Notes under the pieces: generated by a model
The model's input: only the letters and a program-made list of their open reading frames with translations
What the model was told of the DNA's origin: nothing
Databases searched by the model: none
NCBI RefSeq assembly: GCF_019457515.1
Contig: NZ_CP080421.1
Span: forward strand, 4,154,001-4,218,000
DNA from: Shewanella mesophila
GTDB taxonomy: Bacteria > Pseudomonadota > Gammaproteobacteria > Enterobacterales > Shewanellaceae
Length of the DNA stretch: 64,000 nt
Reading direction: 5' to 3'
Made by a program: the position numbers and the translations under genes
Shown: positions 34,696 to 48,149 of the stretch, one piece after another
How positions within the stretch are numbered: position 1 is the first letter of the stretch
How the letters are laid out: every line of letters starts with the position of its first letter

Positions 34696-35676
34696 ATGTT
34701 TACAGCCATTAACGACCAAAATATTGCCATTAAACCATTACTTTTTTCATCAGAAGAGAGTTGTAATACAGAACAAGTCGATCGTTTTTGGCTGGGTGTT
34801 ACCGAGGGGATGCTGACAACGCAGGATAATGTTTCGCTCGCCTATTGCTTCATTAAACATCCTCAATCAAGTAAAGCTATAGTGATCAGCAGCGGTAGAA
34901 TAGAGGCTTACTTAAAGTATAAAGAGCTCATTTTCGATCTCTACCACCTCGGGTATAGCATCTATGCGCTCGACCATCGCGGCCAAGGTCTATCTAGTCG
35001 ACTATCAAGCAACCCACATCAAGGACATATCAATAGCTTTGATGATTATATCGATGATTTTGATCTTTTTATCAATGATGTTGTCAAACCCGCTAAACAT
35101 AAGTCTTTGTTCTTAGTGGGTCACTCTATGGGCGGAACCATAGGTACGTTATATATTAAAAAATCGCCATCGACCTTTAAGGCCGCGGTATTTTCAGCAC
35201 CTATGTATGGCATTGTATTGCCGCTGAATAAACACTTCATTCGATGGCTTGCCAAGCAATTAGATAATGGTTCAGCATCTCACCCCAATTACGTCATTGG
35301 TGGCAAAGATTACACTCCAGAGGCTTTTAAACACAATGATCTAACCCATAGCGAATCTCGTTATAACAACTATCGTCAAATCTACCAAGCGTTACCTCAG
35401 TTGCAATTGGGGTCGCCCACCAACCGATGGTTGATAGAGGCGATTGATGCCAGTGAACGCGCAGTTATCGCAGCGAAAGAATCACAAACACCGATCTTAA
35501 TCTTGCAGGCAGAAGAAGACTCTATTGTTGACAATGATTGTCAAGATAGAGCTGCCAGTGAGCATTGTGTAATAACAGAGATAGCGTCTGCGCGTCATGA
35601 GATCTTTATGGAAAAAGATCTCCCAAGAAATCATGCATTATCATTGTTAAGCGAGTTTTTAAACTTACATAGCTGA
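34696..35676 (+). CDS. PldB-like lysophospholipase (alpha/beta hydrolase)
   Basis: A 326-residue alpha/beta hydrolase close to PldB (lysophospholipase L2). The nucleophile elbow is GHSMGGT. The family block YALDHRGQGLSSR precedes it, and the acid and His are likely in EEDSIVDN and SARHEIFMEKD. There is no signal peptide, so it is cytoplasmic or inner-membrane associated. The N-terminal stretch resembles the PldB start, supporting the ATG at 34696. Its last 12 bp overlap the end of the convergent GGDEF-EAL gene. Confidence 0.87.
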   Translation: MFTAINDQNIAIKPLLFSSEESCNTEQVDRFWLGVTEGMLTTQDNVSLAYCFIKHPQSSKAIVISSGRIEAYLKYKELIFDLYHLGYSIYALDHRGQGLSSRLSSNPHQGHINSFDDYIDDFDLFINDVVKPAKHKSLFLVGHSMGGTIGTLYIKKSPSTFKAAVFSAPMYGIVLPLNKHFIRWLAKQLDNGSASHPNYVIGGKDYTPEAFKHNDLTHSESRYNNYRQIYQALPQLQLGSPTNRWLIEAIDASERAVIAAKESQTPILILQAEEDSIVDNDCQDRAASEHCVITEIASARHEIFMEKDLPRNHALSLLSEFLNLHS

Positions 35677-38148
35677 AGATGATATCTTAGCCTTAGCACT
35701 AATAAGCGCCTTAAGTTTATCTGCCATCATCGGGCGGTGAAATAGATACCCTTGATATAGATCGCACTGATAAGCAGCCAATTGATCATGCTGTGATTGA
35801 ATCTCAACTCCTTCAGCAACAAATTGTAAGTCTAGGCTATGAGCCATATCTATCATGGCCTTAACAATCGCTCCAGACGTTTCACCATTGCCCATGTCTC
35901 TGATAAAACTGGCATCCAGTTTCAATCTATTCAATGGCAACCCTTGTAAATAACTCAGCGAACTATACCCTGTACCAAAATCGTCAAGCGCTATACTGAC
36001 GCCCGCTTCGCGCAATACACTCATGGACTGCCTAACCTGATCGATATCAGTCAACAACGCATATTCTGTAAGCTCTAATTCAATATTATTCGCCTGGATT
36101 TTTTGCTCTTGTAGTGTATTTAGTAAATTTTTTGAAAACTCATGCTGGTTAAATTGGCGCGAACTGACATTTATAGAGATCATTGGTGGCTCGATGCTTT
36201 GCTTCTCTAACAACTGAATAAAGCGGCAAACCTCCAATACGACCCAATGACCAATCTCGTTGATTAAGTCACTGCCTTCTGCAATCGGAATAAACTCCGC
36301 AGGAGAGATAGAGCCGTGTTGCGGGTGTTTCCAACGCAATAAAGCCTCTACAGACACAACATTGCCATCAGTATTCACTACAGGCTGATAAACCAATGAT
36401 AATTGCTCTCGGTCGATAGCATGAACTAACTCAGTTCTAATCAGCAAGTTTCGCTCTGCCTTAAGGTCCATCTCTCGACTATACACAACGACCCCATCGC
36501 GACCATTCTCCTTTACTTGCGCTAAAGCTAAACTAACTCGTTTTAGATGCTGCTCTGGTAATAATTGCTCTGAATGATCAACAATAGTAATCCCCACGCT
36601 AGCAGACAAATTAAAAGTATGAGCGCTAATATTGAAACTTCGCGCTATAAGTTGTCGCACCTGGCTCGCTAAAGCTTGGGCTCTACGTTGAGCAAGTATC
36701 GGGTCTGTCGGTAATCGTTTAACCAAAATAACAAACTCATCAGCCGCTAAGCGGGCAATTAAAGAGTTAACTGAAAAATAACTAGATAACCTTGCTGCGA
36801 TTTGAATCAACAATCGATCACCACCGTGATGACCAAGTACATCATTCACAACTTTAAAGTTATCCAAATCAATCATAAACAATGCTGCGCAGCTGTCTGA
36901 CTCTTTCTCTAAATCATAAAGTTCATCCATCAAAGCACGTCTATTTGCCAAATCGGTAAGAAGATCATGCTTAACTTGGCGAGATGCTGCCTTCTGATTT
37001 CTAATATCATCAGTTACATCAGATAGAGTCCCGATCATCCTAAGGGGTCGCCCTTGAGCATCCCACTCGACAGTCATACCACGATCTAGCACCCAAATAT
37101 AGTGTCCCTGCTTATGACGTAATCTGTGTACACTCTCAAACTCTTCTGTTTTTCCTGACAAATAGCCACTTAGCGTGTCTAGAGTGCTCTTCTTATCATC
37201 AGGGTGTAACCGACTCTGCCATGTCAATAGACTACCTGACAGCTCATAAGGTTTATAACCGAGCATATCCTTCCATCTATCGGAAAGGAAAACCGAGTCA
37301 TCCAAGATATTCCAATCCCAAATACCGTATCGAGAGACCTCTACAGCAAATAGCCAACGCTGCTCACTATCCTTTAGCTGCTGGGTACTGCTCAAGTACT
37401 TATCCTTAAAATAGGACAAATTATCAGCGAGTGACTCAAGCTCTATGAATGGCGAATAAGCATTACTGACAGGGACTTCCTCGCCATTGACTTCACTAGA
37501 CTGCTGGCTAATCTGCCTTAACGGACGCAGTACATATCGATAAATAAATGCCAAAAGAACCAAGATGATCCCCAAGGCAATAAGTCCGATTCGGATTAAA
37601 CTAAGGAGCACATTTTTATCTGACGCCATTAGTGCTGGAGATACGTCGTACTCCAAATAAATAAGTTCTGGCCTTTCAACCGACAACGAAGATACCGCAG
37701 GGAAAATAGGGAAATATGCTTGTATAGATTGTCTCTGCTCATTGAACTTAATCAGAGGTGTATTGGTATCTACCGCTTCATGATGATAATCCTTCAGATA
37801 ACCATCAATAACTAAACTTGCAGAGCTGTCTCGCCAAACAGCGTGATTAGCGAAACGTATATTGCCTTGACGATCAATTAAGGTATAAACAGCCATCCAT
37901 ATATCACTGCTCGATAGCGATATCTCCTCCTCAACGCGTGAAAAACTCTGTGATTCGGATGCCAAAGAAACCAAATGATTCATTCGAGTGAGCATCTGGG
38001 AAACCGAATCAATCTTACCGTTATAGACATCAGTATGATGCTGATTACGTTCAACATAGTATGAAACAGTTAAAAAAAAGACAAACAGAAGAATACACAC
38101 CAAAGGTGTAAATAAAAGCAGTGATGGACGTACAAAGAGTTTTTGCAA
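35665..38148 (-). CDS. Membrane PAS-GGDEF-EAL protein, probable c-di-GMP phosphodiesterase
   Basis: An 827-residue signalling protein. Domains in order: membrane helix (about residues 10-31), periplasmic sensor region (about 32-177), second helix (about 178-206), PAS domain (about 265-380), GGDEF domain and EAL domain. The GGDEF signature is AADEF (residues 468-472), so cyclase activity is probably lost, though GTP binding could remain. The EAL motif (601-603, EALLRW) and the later ELTEYAL, DDFGTGYSSL and VAEGVE blocks are intact, so it should degrade c-di-GMP. It overlaps the convergent lipase gene by 12 bp. Confidence 0.9.
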   Translation of the reverse strand: MQKLFVRPSLLLFTPLVCILLFVFFLTVSYYVERNQHHTDVYNGKIDSVSQMLTRMNHLVSLASESQSFSRVEEEISLSSSDIWMAVYTLIDRQGNIRFANHAVWRDSSASLVIDGYLKDYHHEAVDTNTPLIKFNEQRQSIQAYFPIFPAVSSLSVERPELIYLEYDVSPALMASDKNVLLSLIRIGLIALGIILVLLAFIYRYVLRPLRQISQQSSEVNGEEVPVSNAYSPFIELESLADNLSYFKDKYLSSTQQLKDSEQRWLFAVEVSRYGIWDWNILDDSVFLSDRWKDMLGYKPYELSGSLLTWQSRLHPDDKKSTLDTLSGYLSGKTEEFESVHRLRHKQGHYIWVLDRGMTVEWDAQGRPLRMIGTLSDVTDDIRNQKAASRQVKHDLLTDLANRRALMDELYDLEKESDSCAALFMIDLDNFKVVNDVLGHHGGDRLLIQIAARLSSYFSVNSLIARLAADEFVILVKRLPTDPILAQRRAQALASQVRQLIARSFNISAHTFNLSASVGITIVDHSEQLLPEQHLKRVSLALAQVKENGRDGVVVYSREMDLKAERNLLIRTELVHAIDREQLSLVYQPVVNTDGNVVSVEALLRWKHPQHGSISPAEFIPIAEGSDLINEIGHWVVLEVCRFIQLLEKQSIEPPMISINVSSRQFNQHEFSKNLLNTLQEQKIQANNIELELTEYALLTDIDQVRQSMSVLREAGVSIALDDFGTGYSSLSYLQGLPLNRLKLDASFIRDMGNGETSGAIVKAMIDMAHSLDLQFVAEGVEIQSQHDQLAAYQCDLYQGYLFHRPMMADKLKALISAKAKISSSAM

Positions 38149-38271
38149 AAGCGAATGTACCTAATTGAAACACTCAATCAAACAACACACCTCTGTATTC
38201 TACACAAAAATGAGTTTAAAAAGCAGTTTAACTGCGTAATTATGACACAGTTAACTTGTTATCGTTAGTAA

Positions 38272-38363
38272 TACCAATCAGTTGAACTGGGGGCAAACTC
38301 GTTAACACAGCATCGAAAGCAGTAAACTCTCGCAGAGCGATCAGATCTTTATACTGATTGGTA
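38272..38363. repeat. MITE-like element, 92 bp
   Basis: Perfect terminal inverted repeats TACCAATCAGT and ACTGATTGGTA bound a 92-bp non-coding stretch. TAA flanks it on both sides (38269-38271 and 38364-38366) and may be the target duplication. It lies between the EAL gene and the tRNA/rRNA operon. Confidence 0.6.
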
Positions 38364-38401
38364 TAACCACTCTTTTGCTTTTCTAATTTCCTCCCAAAAC
38401 G

Positions 38402-38432
38402 AAAAAAGCCTCTGCATTACTGCAGAGGCTTT
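38402..38432 (-). terminator. Terminator of the rRNA operon
   Basis: On the minus strand, stem AAGCCTCTGCA / TGCAGAGGCTT with a 4-base loop and a T-run, 11 bp after the end of the tRNA-Asp gene. Confidence 0.9.
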
Positions 38433-38443
38433 CGTCTTTATGT

Positions 38444-38520
38444 TGGCGGAGCGGACGGGACTCGAACCCGCGACCCCCGGCGTGACAGGCCGGTATTCTA
38501 ACCAACTGAACTACCGCTCC
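38444..38520 (-). tRNA. tRNA-Asp (anticodon GTC)
   Basis: A 77-nt cloverleaf read on the minus strand, starting GGAGCGGTAG and ending in the encoded CCA. The anticodon loop CCTGTCACG gives GTC, and the T-loop GGTTCGAGTCC is standard. It is the last gene of the rrn operon, after 5S. Confidence 0.97.
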
Positions 38521-38556
38521 TTTAGTAAAACGCTTACGCGGGATACTAAATTAGGC

Positions 38557-38673
38557 GCCTGGAAATGACCTACTCTCACATGGGGAGACCCCACACTACC
38601 ATCGGCGCGATTGCGTTTCACTTCTGAGTTCGGGATGGGATCAGGTGGTGCCACAATGCTATGGTTTCCAGAC
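38557..38673 (-). rRNA. rrf: 5S ribosomal RNA
   Basis: Minus strand, about 117 nt. The terminal stem GTCTGGAAA / TTTCCAGGC and the inner CGAACTCAGAAGTGAAACG block are typical of 5S rRNA. Ends are accurate to a few bases. Confidence 0.95.
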
Positions 38674-38798
38674 AAATTTGGAAATTTAGAAAGCTGTTCC
38701 CGCCTAAGCAGGAAGTTTTAAAATTGAGTCACACTAAATCAAGTGGCTGTATTCTTTCGCTAAGTATTCACTTAGTTAGAAACCCTTTTGGGTTGTAT

Positions 38799-41690
<2,892 letters not shown>

Positions 41691-42039
41691 ATACAACCCA
41701 AATGAGTTTCACAAGGAAACAAACTTTATCAAGCGGGTAAGCTTGATGTTGTATCGCAACTAATGGTGTTTACTTTCGCCAAAAGAATACTCATGAATCA
41801 TCATCCTAATTAAAGGGAATGATTCGGCACTTGATTTAAGTGTTTGAGAACTCAATTTTAATTTTCGCGTCAATGCTACAAATAATTACGTACAAGTACG
41901 TCATTATCCCTTTCACATTAACACTATCAGCTTTCCAAATTTTTAAAGAACAAGCATCGCCGTTAAGACGTGCCACCTGCTCTAACAAGAACAAGTTATC
42001 TGTGTGAACACTCAACAAACATTAAGTTAGTCGTATAGG
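41691..42039 (-). other. 16S-23S internal spacer without tRNA
   Basis: About 350 bp between 16S and 23S. No tRNA-Ile or tRNA-Ala is present. A boxA antitermination element (TGTTCTTTAAAA, minus strand) lies at 41941-41952. The rest probably forms the processing stems. Confidence 0.85.
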
Positions 42040-43582
<1,543 letters not shown>

Positions 43583-43790
43583 AAGTTTTGTTGAAGCTTA
43601 AAGCTTCGGCTCAATGAATTCTGATTCCACATTAAAGACTCGGAAGAATCTCTAACATGTTGTACATATTGCTATGAACACTCATCTTACATTGAGTAAA
43701 ATTTTTGATTGCTTTACATCCGAAGACAGAAAAGCAATTTCGAATAACTCAACACCTGTGAGTGTCCACACAGATTTCTTGTTTCATCTT

Positions 43791-43802
43791 GTTAAAGAGC
43801 GT
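43791..43802 (-). promoter_or_regulatory. boxA antiterminator in the rrn leader
   Basis: ACGCTCTTTAAC on the minus strand, about 210 nt before the 16S 5' end. It matches the Nus-factor boxA consensus. Confidence 0.75.
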
Positions 43803-43871
43803 GGCTAACATGACGATTTGACTCGTTCATTTAGCCGCCGTTGACGCTAGGTCGTTGGCTTAGGGATGCGT

Positions 43872-43899
43872 ATTCTACACTTCCCGTTGTCGGCGTCAA
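43872..43899 (-). promoter_or_regulatory. rrn promoter P2
   Basis: Minus strand: TTGACG (43894-43899), 16-bp spacer, TAGAAT (43872-43877). It lies about 290 bp before the mature 16S end. Confidence 0.8.
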
Positions 43900-44002
43900 G
43901 TGATTTTTAAGAAGTTTTTCAACTTATTCACTTTAAACTCAACTTTCTGAATCACTGCATTCATGTCGCTTAGCGACGCTGTTTGCCGTGTCAGTGGGGC
44001 GC

Positions 44003-44030
44003 ATTATAGGGAGTTATCGATTGTGCGCAA
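44003..44030 (-). promoter_or_regulatory. rrn promoter P1
   Basis: Minus strand: TTGCGC (44025-44030), 16-bp spacer, perfect TATAAT (44003-44008), followed by a GC-rich discriminator (GCGCCCC), the mark of a ppGpp-controlled rRNA promoter. The spacing to P2 (about 130 bp) resembles E. coli rrn operons. Confidence 0.85.
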
Positions 44031-44151
44031 GGGCTTTTTTAAAGAAAACCATTACTTTTGCACTGTTTGAATGCTTTTTAGCCTGACCAGCTACTTTTTA
44101 CCCATTATACTGCTAGATTCTCGCTATTTTAGCCGTTTTAAGGACTACCCA

Positions 44152-44709
44152 ATGGCAAATTGTTTACGATCTTATAAGGGTATCAGCCCGCAGTTTGATA
44201 ACAGTGTCTATATTGACCAAGCTTGTGTTTTAGTAGGTGACATTTTTTTAGATAGCGATGCCAGTGTTTGGCCCTTAGTGGCGGCTCGTGGCGATGTGAA
44301 CCAGATAAGAATTGGTAAGCGCTCTAATATTCAAGACGGTACTGTATTGCACGTGACCCGTAAATCGGCCGCTCGGCCTCTAGGGCATCCGTTGACTATT
44401 GGCGATGATGTCACTATTGGCCATAAAGCCATGTTGCATGGTTGTCAGTTAGGAGATCGTATTCTTGTAGGTATGGGAGCGATCATTTTAGATGGGGCGA
44501 TCATTGAAGATGATGTGATCTTAGGAGCTGGCTCTTTGGTTCCTCCTAACAAAACGCTTGAGCAAGGACACCTTTATGTGGGAAGCCCAGCGAAAAAGAT
44601 CAGAGCATTGACCCAAGACGAATTGAACTTCTTACCTCAATCGGCCGACAACTATGTGCGTTTGAAGAATGAATATATAGAAGAAGCACTGCAAGACTTA
44701 CCGACTTAA
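44152..44709 (+). CDS. yrdA: YrdA, gamma-carbonic anhydrase-like hexapeptide protein
   Basis: A 185-residue left-handed beta-helix protein of the gamma-class carbonic anhydrase/transferase hexapeptide family. The metal-ligand histidines are visible in TVLHVT, IGHKAMLHGCQ (two), followed by a run of hexapeptide turns (ILVGMGAIILDGAIIEDDVI). Activity as a true carbonic anhydrase is not shown for the E. coli protein. The ATG at 44152 has AAGGA 8 nt upstream. It starts about 120 bp from the divergent rRNA promoter P1 and overlaps the end of yrdB by 4 bp. Confidence 0.92.
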   Translation: MANCLRSYKGISPQFDNSVYIDQACVLVGDIFLDSDASVWPLVAARGDVNQIRIGKRSNIQDGTVLHVTRKSAARPLGHPLTIGDDVTIGHKAMLHGCQLGDRILVGMGAIILDGAIIEDDVILGAGSLVPPNKTLEQGHLYVGSPAKKIRALTQDELNFLPQSADNYVRLKNEYIEEALQDLPT

Positions 44710-44975
44710 ATTGAATTAATCACTAAACAGCCTTGCTCATCGACGGCTTCCTGGTCGATGAGCTCTTGTGCCCTATCCTCAATATCGAATCGAAATTGCT
44801 CAAACAGGGCGATGACCTGCTGAGGCTGGGCCTCTTCTAAACCTGATAATGCCAGCAGTGCCGCTAAATTAATGTAACAGTCGATTGTCATCCCTTGTTG
44901 CTGCGCAACAAAATGAACGCTACTCCGATCTGTATCCCATTGGCAACTATCGCCAAATATAACGCTTTGGTTCAT
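44706..44975 (-). CDS. yrdB: YrdB family protein (DUF1488)
   Basis: An 89-residue cytoplasmic protein of the DUF1488 family, function unknown. The recognisable pattern is the N-terminal ISF/VIFGD type strand, then VHFVAQQQGMTIDCYIN and a C-terminal helix. It lies 44 bp downstream of aroE on the same strand, as yrdB does in E. coli, and its stop overlaps that of convergent yrdA by 4 bp. Confidence 0.85.
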   Translation of the reverse strand: MNQSVIFGDSCQWDTDRSSVHFVAQQQGMTIDCYINLAALLALSGLEEAQPQQVIALFEQFRFDIEDRAQELIDQEAVDEQGCLVINSI

Positions 44976-45019
44976 TTCCTATCCTTTACTGAATAATCAC
45001 TTTTACTGATCTTAGCGCT

Positions 45020-45838
45020 CTAGCTTAATTGCTGACGCAAGCTAGCGAGTACTGGGGTAACATCAGGCTCGACGCCGCGCCACAAGGCAAAACTCTTGGC
45101 CGCTTGGCCGACAAGCATCCCGAGACCATCAATGACTTGTTTAGCACCATGCTCCCGCGCCCACAGATTAAAGGCAGTAAGTTGTTTAGCATACATCATG
45201 TCGTAGCAAGCTGTATGAGCGCCAATTACCACGCTTGGTAGTGCTGGGGCCTCACCAGTTAGACTCGATGATGTTGAGTTAATCACCAGATCAAAAGGCT
45301 GCCCCAGCTCGTCTAGTCCCTTAGCCTGAATATCGCCAAAGGGAGCAAATAGCTTTGCTAACACGACTCCTTTCTCTTGGGTACGGTTATGGATAACTAT
45401 CGAGTCGATGCCACTATTAAGCAAAGGAAGGATCGAGCCCCTCGCCGCACCACCAGCCCCCACGAGTAATACTTTCTTGCCATGAAGATCACCTAGGTGG
45501 CGCTGCAGATCGGCAACGAGTCCAATCCCATCGGTATTGTCTCCTTTTAATCTGCCGTCTTTCAGTACGCTTAACGTGTTAACCGCCCCAGCCAATTTGG
45601 CTTCTTCGCTGAGTTCATCACACAAGGTAAATGCCAGCTCTTTAAAAGGTACCGTGACATTGGCCCCTTTGCCGCCATCTGTGATGAATTGCTGCAAGCA
45701 AGATTCAAAGCCATCGATTGGCGCGAGTATCGCTTCATAACTTACTGCTTGCCCTGTAGCAGCCGCAAACGCTTGGTGAATTGCGGGCGATTTACTATGG
45801 CCTATAGGATTACCTAATACGGCATATCTGTCTGTCAT
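45020..45838 (-). CDS. aroE: Shikimate dehydrogenase AroE
   Basis: NADPH-dependent enzyme that reduces 3-dehydroshikimate in aromatic amino acid synthesis. At 272 residues it equals the E. coli enzyme. The substrate site motifs GNPIGHSKSPAIH and VTVPFKELA (with the catalytic Lys) and the nucleotide loop GAGGAARG are all present, as is the shikimate-binding NTDGIG. It is followed by yrdB. Confidence 0.97.
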   Translation of the reverse strand: MTDRYAVLGNPIGHSKSPAIHQAFAAATGQAVSYEAILAPIDGFESCLQQFITDGGKGANVTVPFKELAFTLCDELSEEAKLAGAVNTLSVLKDGRLKGDNTDGIGLVADLQRHLGDLHGKKVLLVGAGGAARGSILPLLNSGIDSIVIHNRTQEKGVVLAKLFAPFGDIQAKGLDELGQPFDLVINSTSSSLTGEAPALPSVVIGAHTACYDMMYAKQLTAFNLWAREHGAKQVIDGLGMLVGQAAKSFALWRGVEPDVTPVLASLRQQLS

Positions 45839-46033
45839 CGATTGGCTCAGTGTTTTTTGACTATGGCATCAGTCTACTGAGCTTTAGCTGGGAATCAAAG
45901 TCAATGCATGTCCATTATTTTCATCAAGGCGGATTTAGTACGCTTAGTTGATTGACACTTAACAATACGCTAGGGTGCGAGTCATCATAAATAACGCCTA
46001 CTATACCAATGAGTATAAACATAGGTTTCAGCA

Positions 46034-46462
46034 ATGAAGTGGTTAACAAAGTTATTATTAAAGAAGCAGGATCAGCGAGATCCGCAGCAGTCGAATGCTT
46101 ATGATCGTATCGGTGGCGAGAAGGTCATTGCGGTATTGGCAAAACAGTTTTATCGGCAGATGCAAAGCAATCCCGAGACTCAAGCGCTATTTGCTATGCA
46201 TCGCTCCCCTATCGCCGAATCGGAGCAGAAACTGTTTGAGTTTTTAAGTGGCTGGCTAGGTGGTCCACCGCTGTTTGAGCAAAAATATGGTCATCCTGCT
46301 CTGAGGGCAAGACACATGTCTTTTGCTATAGATAGCAAGATGCGCGATCAATGGTTGCTATGTATGAAACGTGCTATTGAGCTAGAGATTAAGCAACCGC
46401 AGCATAGAGAAGCCATTTACCAAGCTATATCCACACTCGCCGATAATATGCGTAATCGATAA
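46034..46462 (+). CDS. Truncated haemoglobin, group II-like
   Basis: A 142-residue protein of the trHbO (group II truncated haemoglobin) family. After a basic N-terminus with repeated Lys, the globin starts at about residue 26 (YDRIGGEKVIAVL). The haem region shows GGPPLFEQKYGHPALRARH with the proximal His and DQWLLCM with the Trp typical of group II. Probable role: binding oxygen, NO or peroxide. It stands alone between divergent aroE and convergent hemF and shares a two-way terminator with hemF. Confidence 0.88.
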   Translation: MKWLTKLLLKKQDQRDPQQSNAYDRIGGEKVIAVLAKQFYRQMQSNPETQALFAMHRSPIAESEQKLFEFLSGWLGGPPLFEQKYGHPALRARHMSFAIDSKMRDQWLLCMKRAIELEIKQPQHREAIYQAISTLADNMRNR

Positions 46463-46482
46463 AGATGACGCTATGACCCACA

Positions 46483-46508
46483 AAAAAGGAGCTTATTTAG
46501 CTCCTTTT
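46483..46508. terminator. Two-way terminator between globin and hemF
   Basis: Stem AAAAGGAGC / GCTCCTTTT with a 7-base loop, T-rich on both strands, between convergent genes. Confidence 0.85.
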
Positions 46509-46522
46509 ACTGTTGTACTGTT

Positions 46523-47440
46523 TCACTCAATGCCTAACCAATCTCTTGGTGCGAGATAATCGCTATAGAGCAGCGCCTCAGGACTCCCCTCTTCAGGGGT
46601 ATAAGCATATTGCCAGCGCACCAGTGGCGGCATCGACATTAAAATCGACTCTGTACGACCACCGGTTTGCAGCCCAAATAAGGTACCTCGGTCATACACT
46701 AAATTAAACTCGACGTAGCGTCCGCGGCGATAAAGCTGAAAATTACGCTCGCGCTCACCATATTCAACGTGTTTGCGGCGTTCAACAATTGGACCATAGG
46801 CTTTTAAAAACCCATTACCTACCGACTGCATAAAGGCAAAGCTAGTATCGAAGCCTTGCTCATTGAGATCATCAAAGAACAAGCCACCAACACCACGGGT
46901 TTCGTTGCGATGTGGCAAGAAGAAGTAGTCATCACACCATTTCTTGTATTTAAGATAAACATCATGGCCAAAAGGTTCACATAACTCTTTGGCACTTTGG
47001 TGCCAACCAATGACATCTTCTTCAAACGGATAATAAGGAGTGAGGTCGAACCCACCACCAAACCACCATACTGGGTCGGCTCCCTCTTTTTCGGCAATAA
47101 AGAAGCGAACATTAGCGTGTGTGGTTGGAATGTAGGGATTTTTAGGGTGAATAACCAATGACACACCCATCGCCTCGAAACTACGGCCAGCCAACTCAGG
47201 TCTATGAGCCGTGGCCGATGCAGGCATGGCAGATCCCGTCACGTGGGAAAAATTAACCCCTGCCTGTTCAAATACTTGTCCATCGGTCATCACTCGACTG
47301 GTTCCGCCGCCACCCTCTTCTCGCGTCCAAGAGTCAGCAATAAACTCAGCCTTACCATCGAGGCGCTCTAAACCTGCGCATATCTGCTGCTGCAGACCGA
47401 GTAGGAATGCTTTAACCTCACTGGTGATTGGCTTACTCAT
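46523..47440 (-). CDS. hemF: Oxygen-dependent coproporphyrinogen III oxidase HemF
   Basis: Cofactor-free enzyme that uses oxygen to convert coproporphyrinogen III to protoporphyrinogen IX; the aerobic counterpart of HemN at 30081. The 305-residue protein (299 in E. coli) has the core motif WFGGGFDLTPYYP, then RGVGGLFFDDLNEQ and the C-terminal YVEFNLVYDRGTLFGLQTGG. It follows tsaC on the minus strand with a 47-bp gap, a gene pair common in gammaproteobacteria. Confidence 0.97.
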   Translation of the reverse strand: MSKPITSEVKAFLLGLQQQICAGLERLDGKAEFIADSWTREEGGGGTSRVMTDGQVFEQAGVNFSHVTGSAMPASATAHRPELAGRSFEAMGVSLVIHPKNPYIPTTHANVRFFIAEKEGADPVWWFGGGFDLTPYYPFEEDVIGWHQSAKELCEPFGHDVYLKYKKWCDDYFFLPHRNETRGVGGLFFDDLNEQGFDTSFAFMQSVGNGFLKAYGPIVERRKHVEYGERERNFQLYRRGRYVEFNLVYDRGTLFGLQTGGRTESILMSMPPLVRWQYAYTPEEGSPEALLYSDYLAPRDWLGIE

Positions 47441-47487
47441 ATTTATTCCTTGTTATGGTTTTATCTGGTTCAAGCTAAAAAGTGGCT

Positions 47488-48045
47488 CTACCTTAAAATC
47501 TTGCCACTAATGGCATCGATTATTGTCGAGGGCTTTAGCTCACGACCTAACTCGCCTGTAACCAGCGCATCGATTTTGCCATCGAACTGCAAAATGACCT
47601 CTGCAGCCGTCATCGCAGGATCTTGCCCCGTCAAATTGGCACTGGTCGAAACAATAGGTTTACCCAGCGCCTGGCACAAGGCCTGTACACCAGGATGATT
47701 AGAGACCCTTACCGCCAATGAATTAAATTGACCGCAGAGTAACTGAGATAAGTCAGGCTTAATGGGCATGATAAAGGTAAAGGGGCCAGGCCATTTGTCG
47801 ATTGCCCGTTGCAACTGCTCTGCACTAAGCTGTGATTCATCGATATAGGGCTTTAGCTGTGAAAAATCGCTAGCGACTAAGATCAGCCCTTTTTGCCAAG
47901 GCCGTTGCTTTAATTCCAGCAACTTTTTAACAGCGCTGTCATTATCAGGATCGCATCCTAAACCATATACTGCCTCAGTTGGGTACGCGATGACACCACC
48001 TTGTAAAACAACATCAACTACCGCATGGGGATCTTGCTGCAACAT
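47488..48045 (-). CDS. tsaC: Threonylcarbamoyl-AMP synthase TsaC (YrdC)
   Basis: Makes threonylcarbamoyl-AMP from threonine, bicarbonate and ATP for the t6A37 modification of tRNAs that read ANN codons. The 185-residue protein has the family length (190 in E. coli). The YrdC fold is shown by VIAYPTEAVYGLGCDP near the N-terminus, the KRPxxKG-like KQRPWQKGL and the STSANLTGQDP block. It lies between yrdD and hemF in an operon-like minus-strand row. Confidence 0.96.
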   Translation of the reverse strand: MLQQDPHAVVDVVLQGGVIAYPTEAVYGLGCDPDNDSAVKKLLELKQRPWQKGLILVASDFSQLKPYIDESQLSAEQLQRAIDKWPGPFTFIMPIKPDLSQLLCGQFNSLAVRVSNHPGVQALCQALGKPIVSTSANLTGQDPAMTAAEVILQFDGKIDALVTGELGRELKPSTIIDAISGKILR

Positions 48046-48149
48046 TTAGTCTAACCTTCTCATCGAACTTATTTAGACGTATCATCATTTTCAATGAATC
48101 GAGATTATACAGAGATAGCTAATACTGACAACGCTGTATACATAAGGGC

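Noticed and set aside
34607..34816. 69-codon open frame overlapping the start of the lipase gene
   Set aside because: It is out of frame with the PldB-like gene and has no recognisable features.
41691..42039. tRNA in the 16S-23S spacer
   Set aside because: No sequence like tRNA-Ile, tRNA-Ala or tRNA-Glu could be found on reading the spacer.
45952..45980. Possible promoter before the truncated haemoglobin gene
   Set aside because: TTGACA is present but no acceptable -10 hexamer lies at 16-18 bp.
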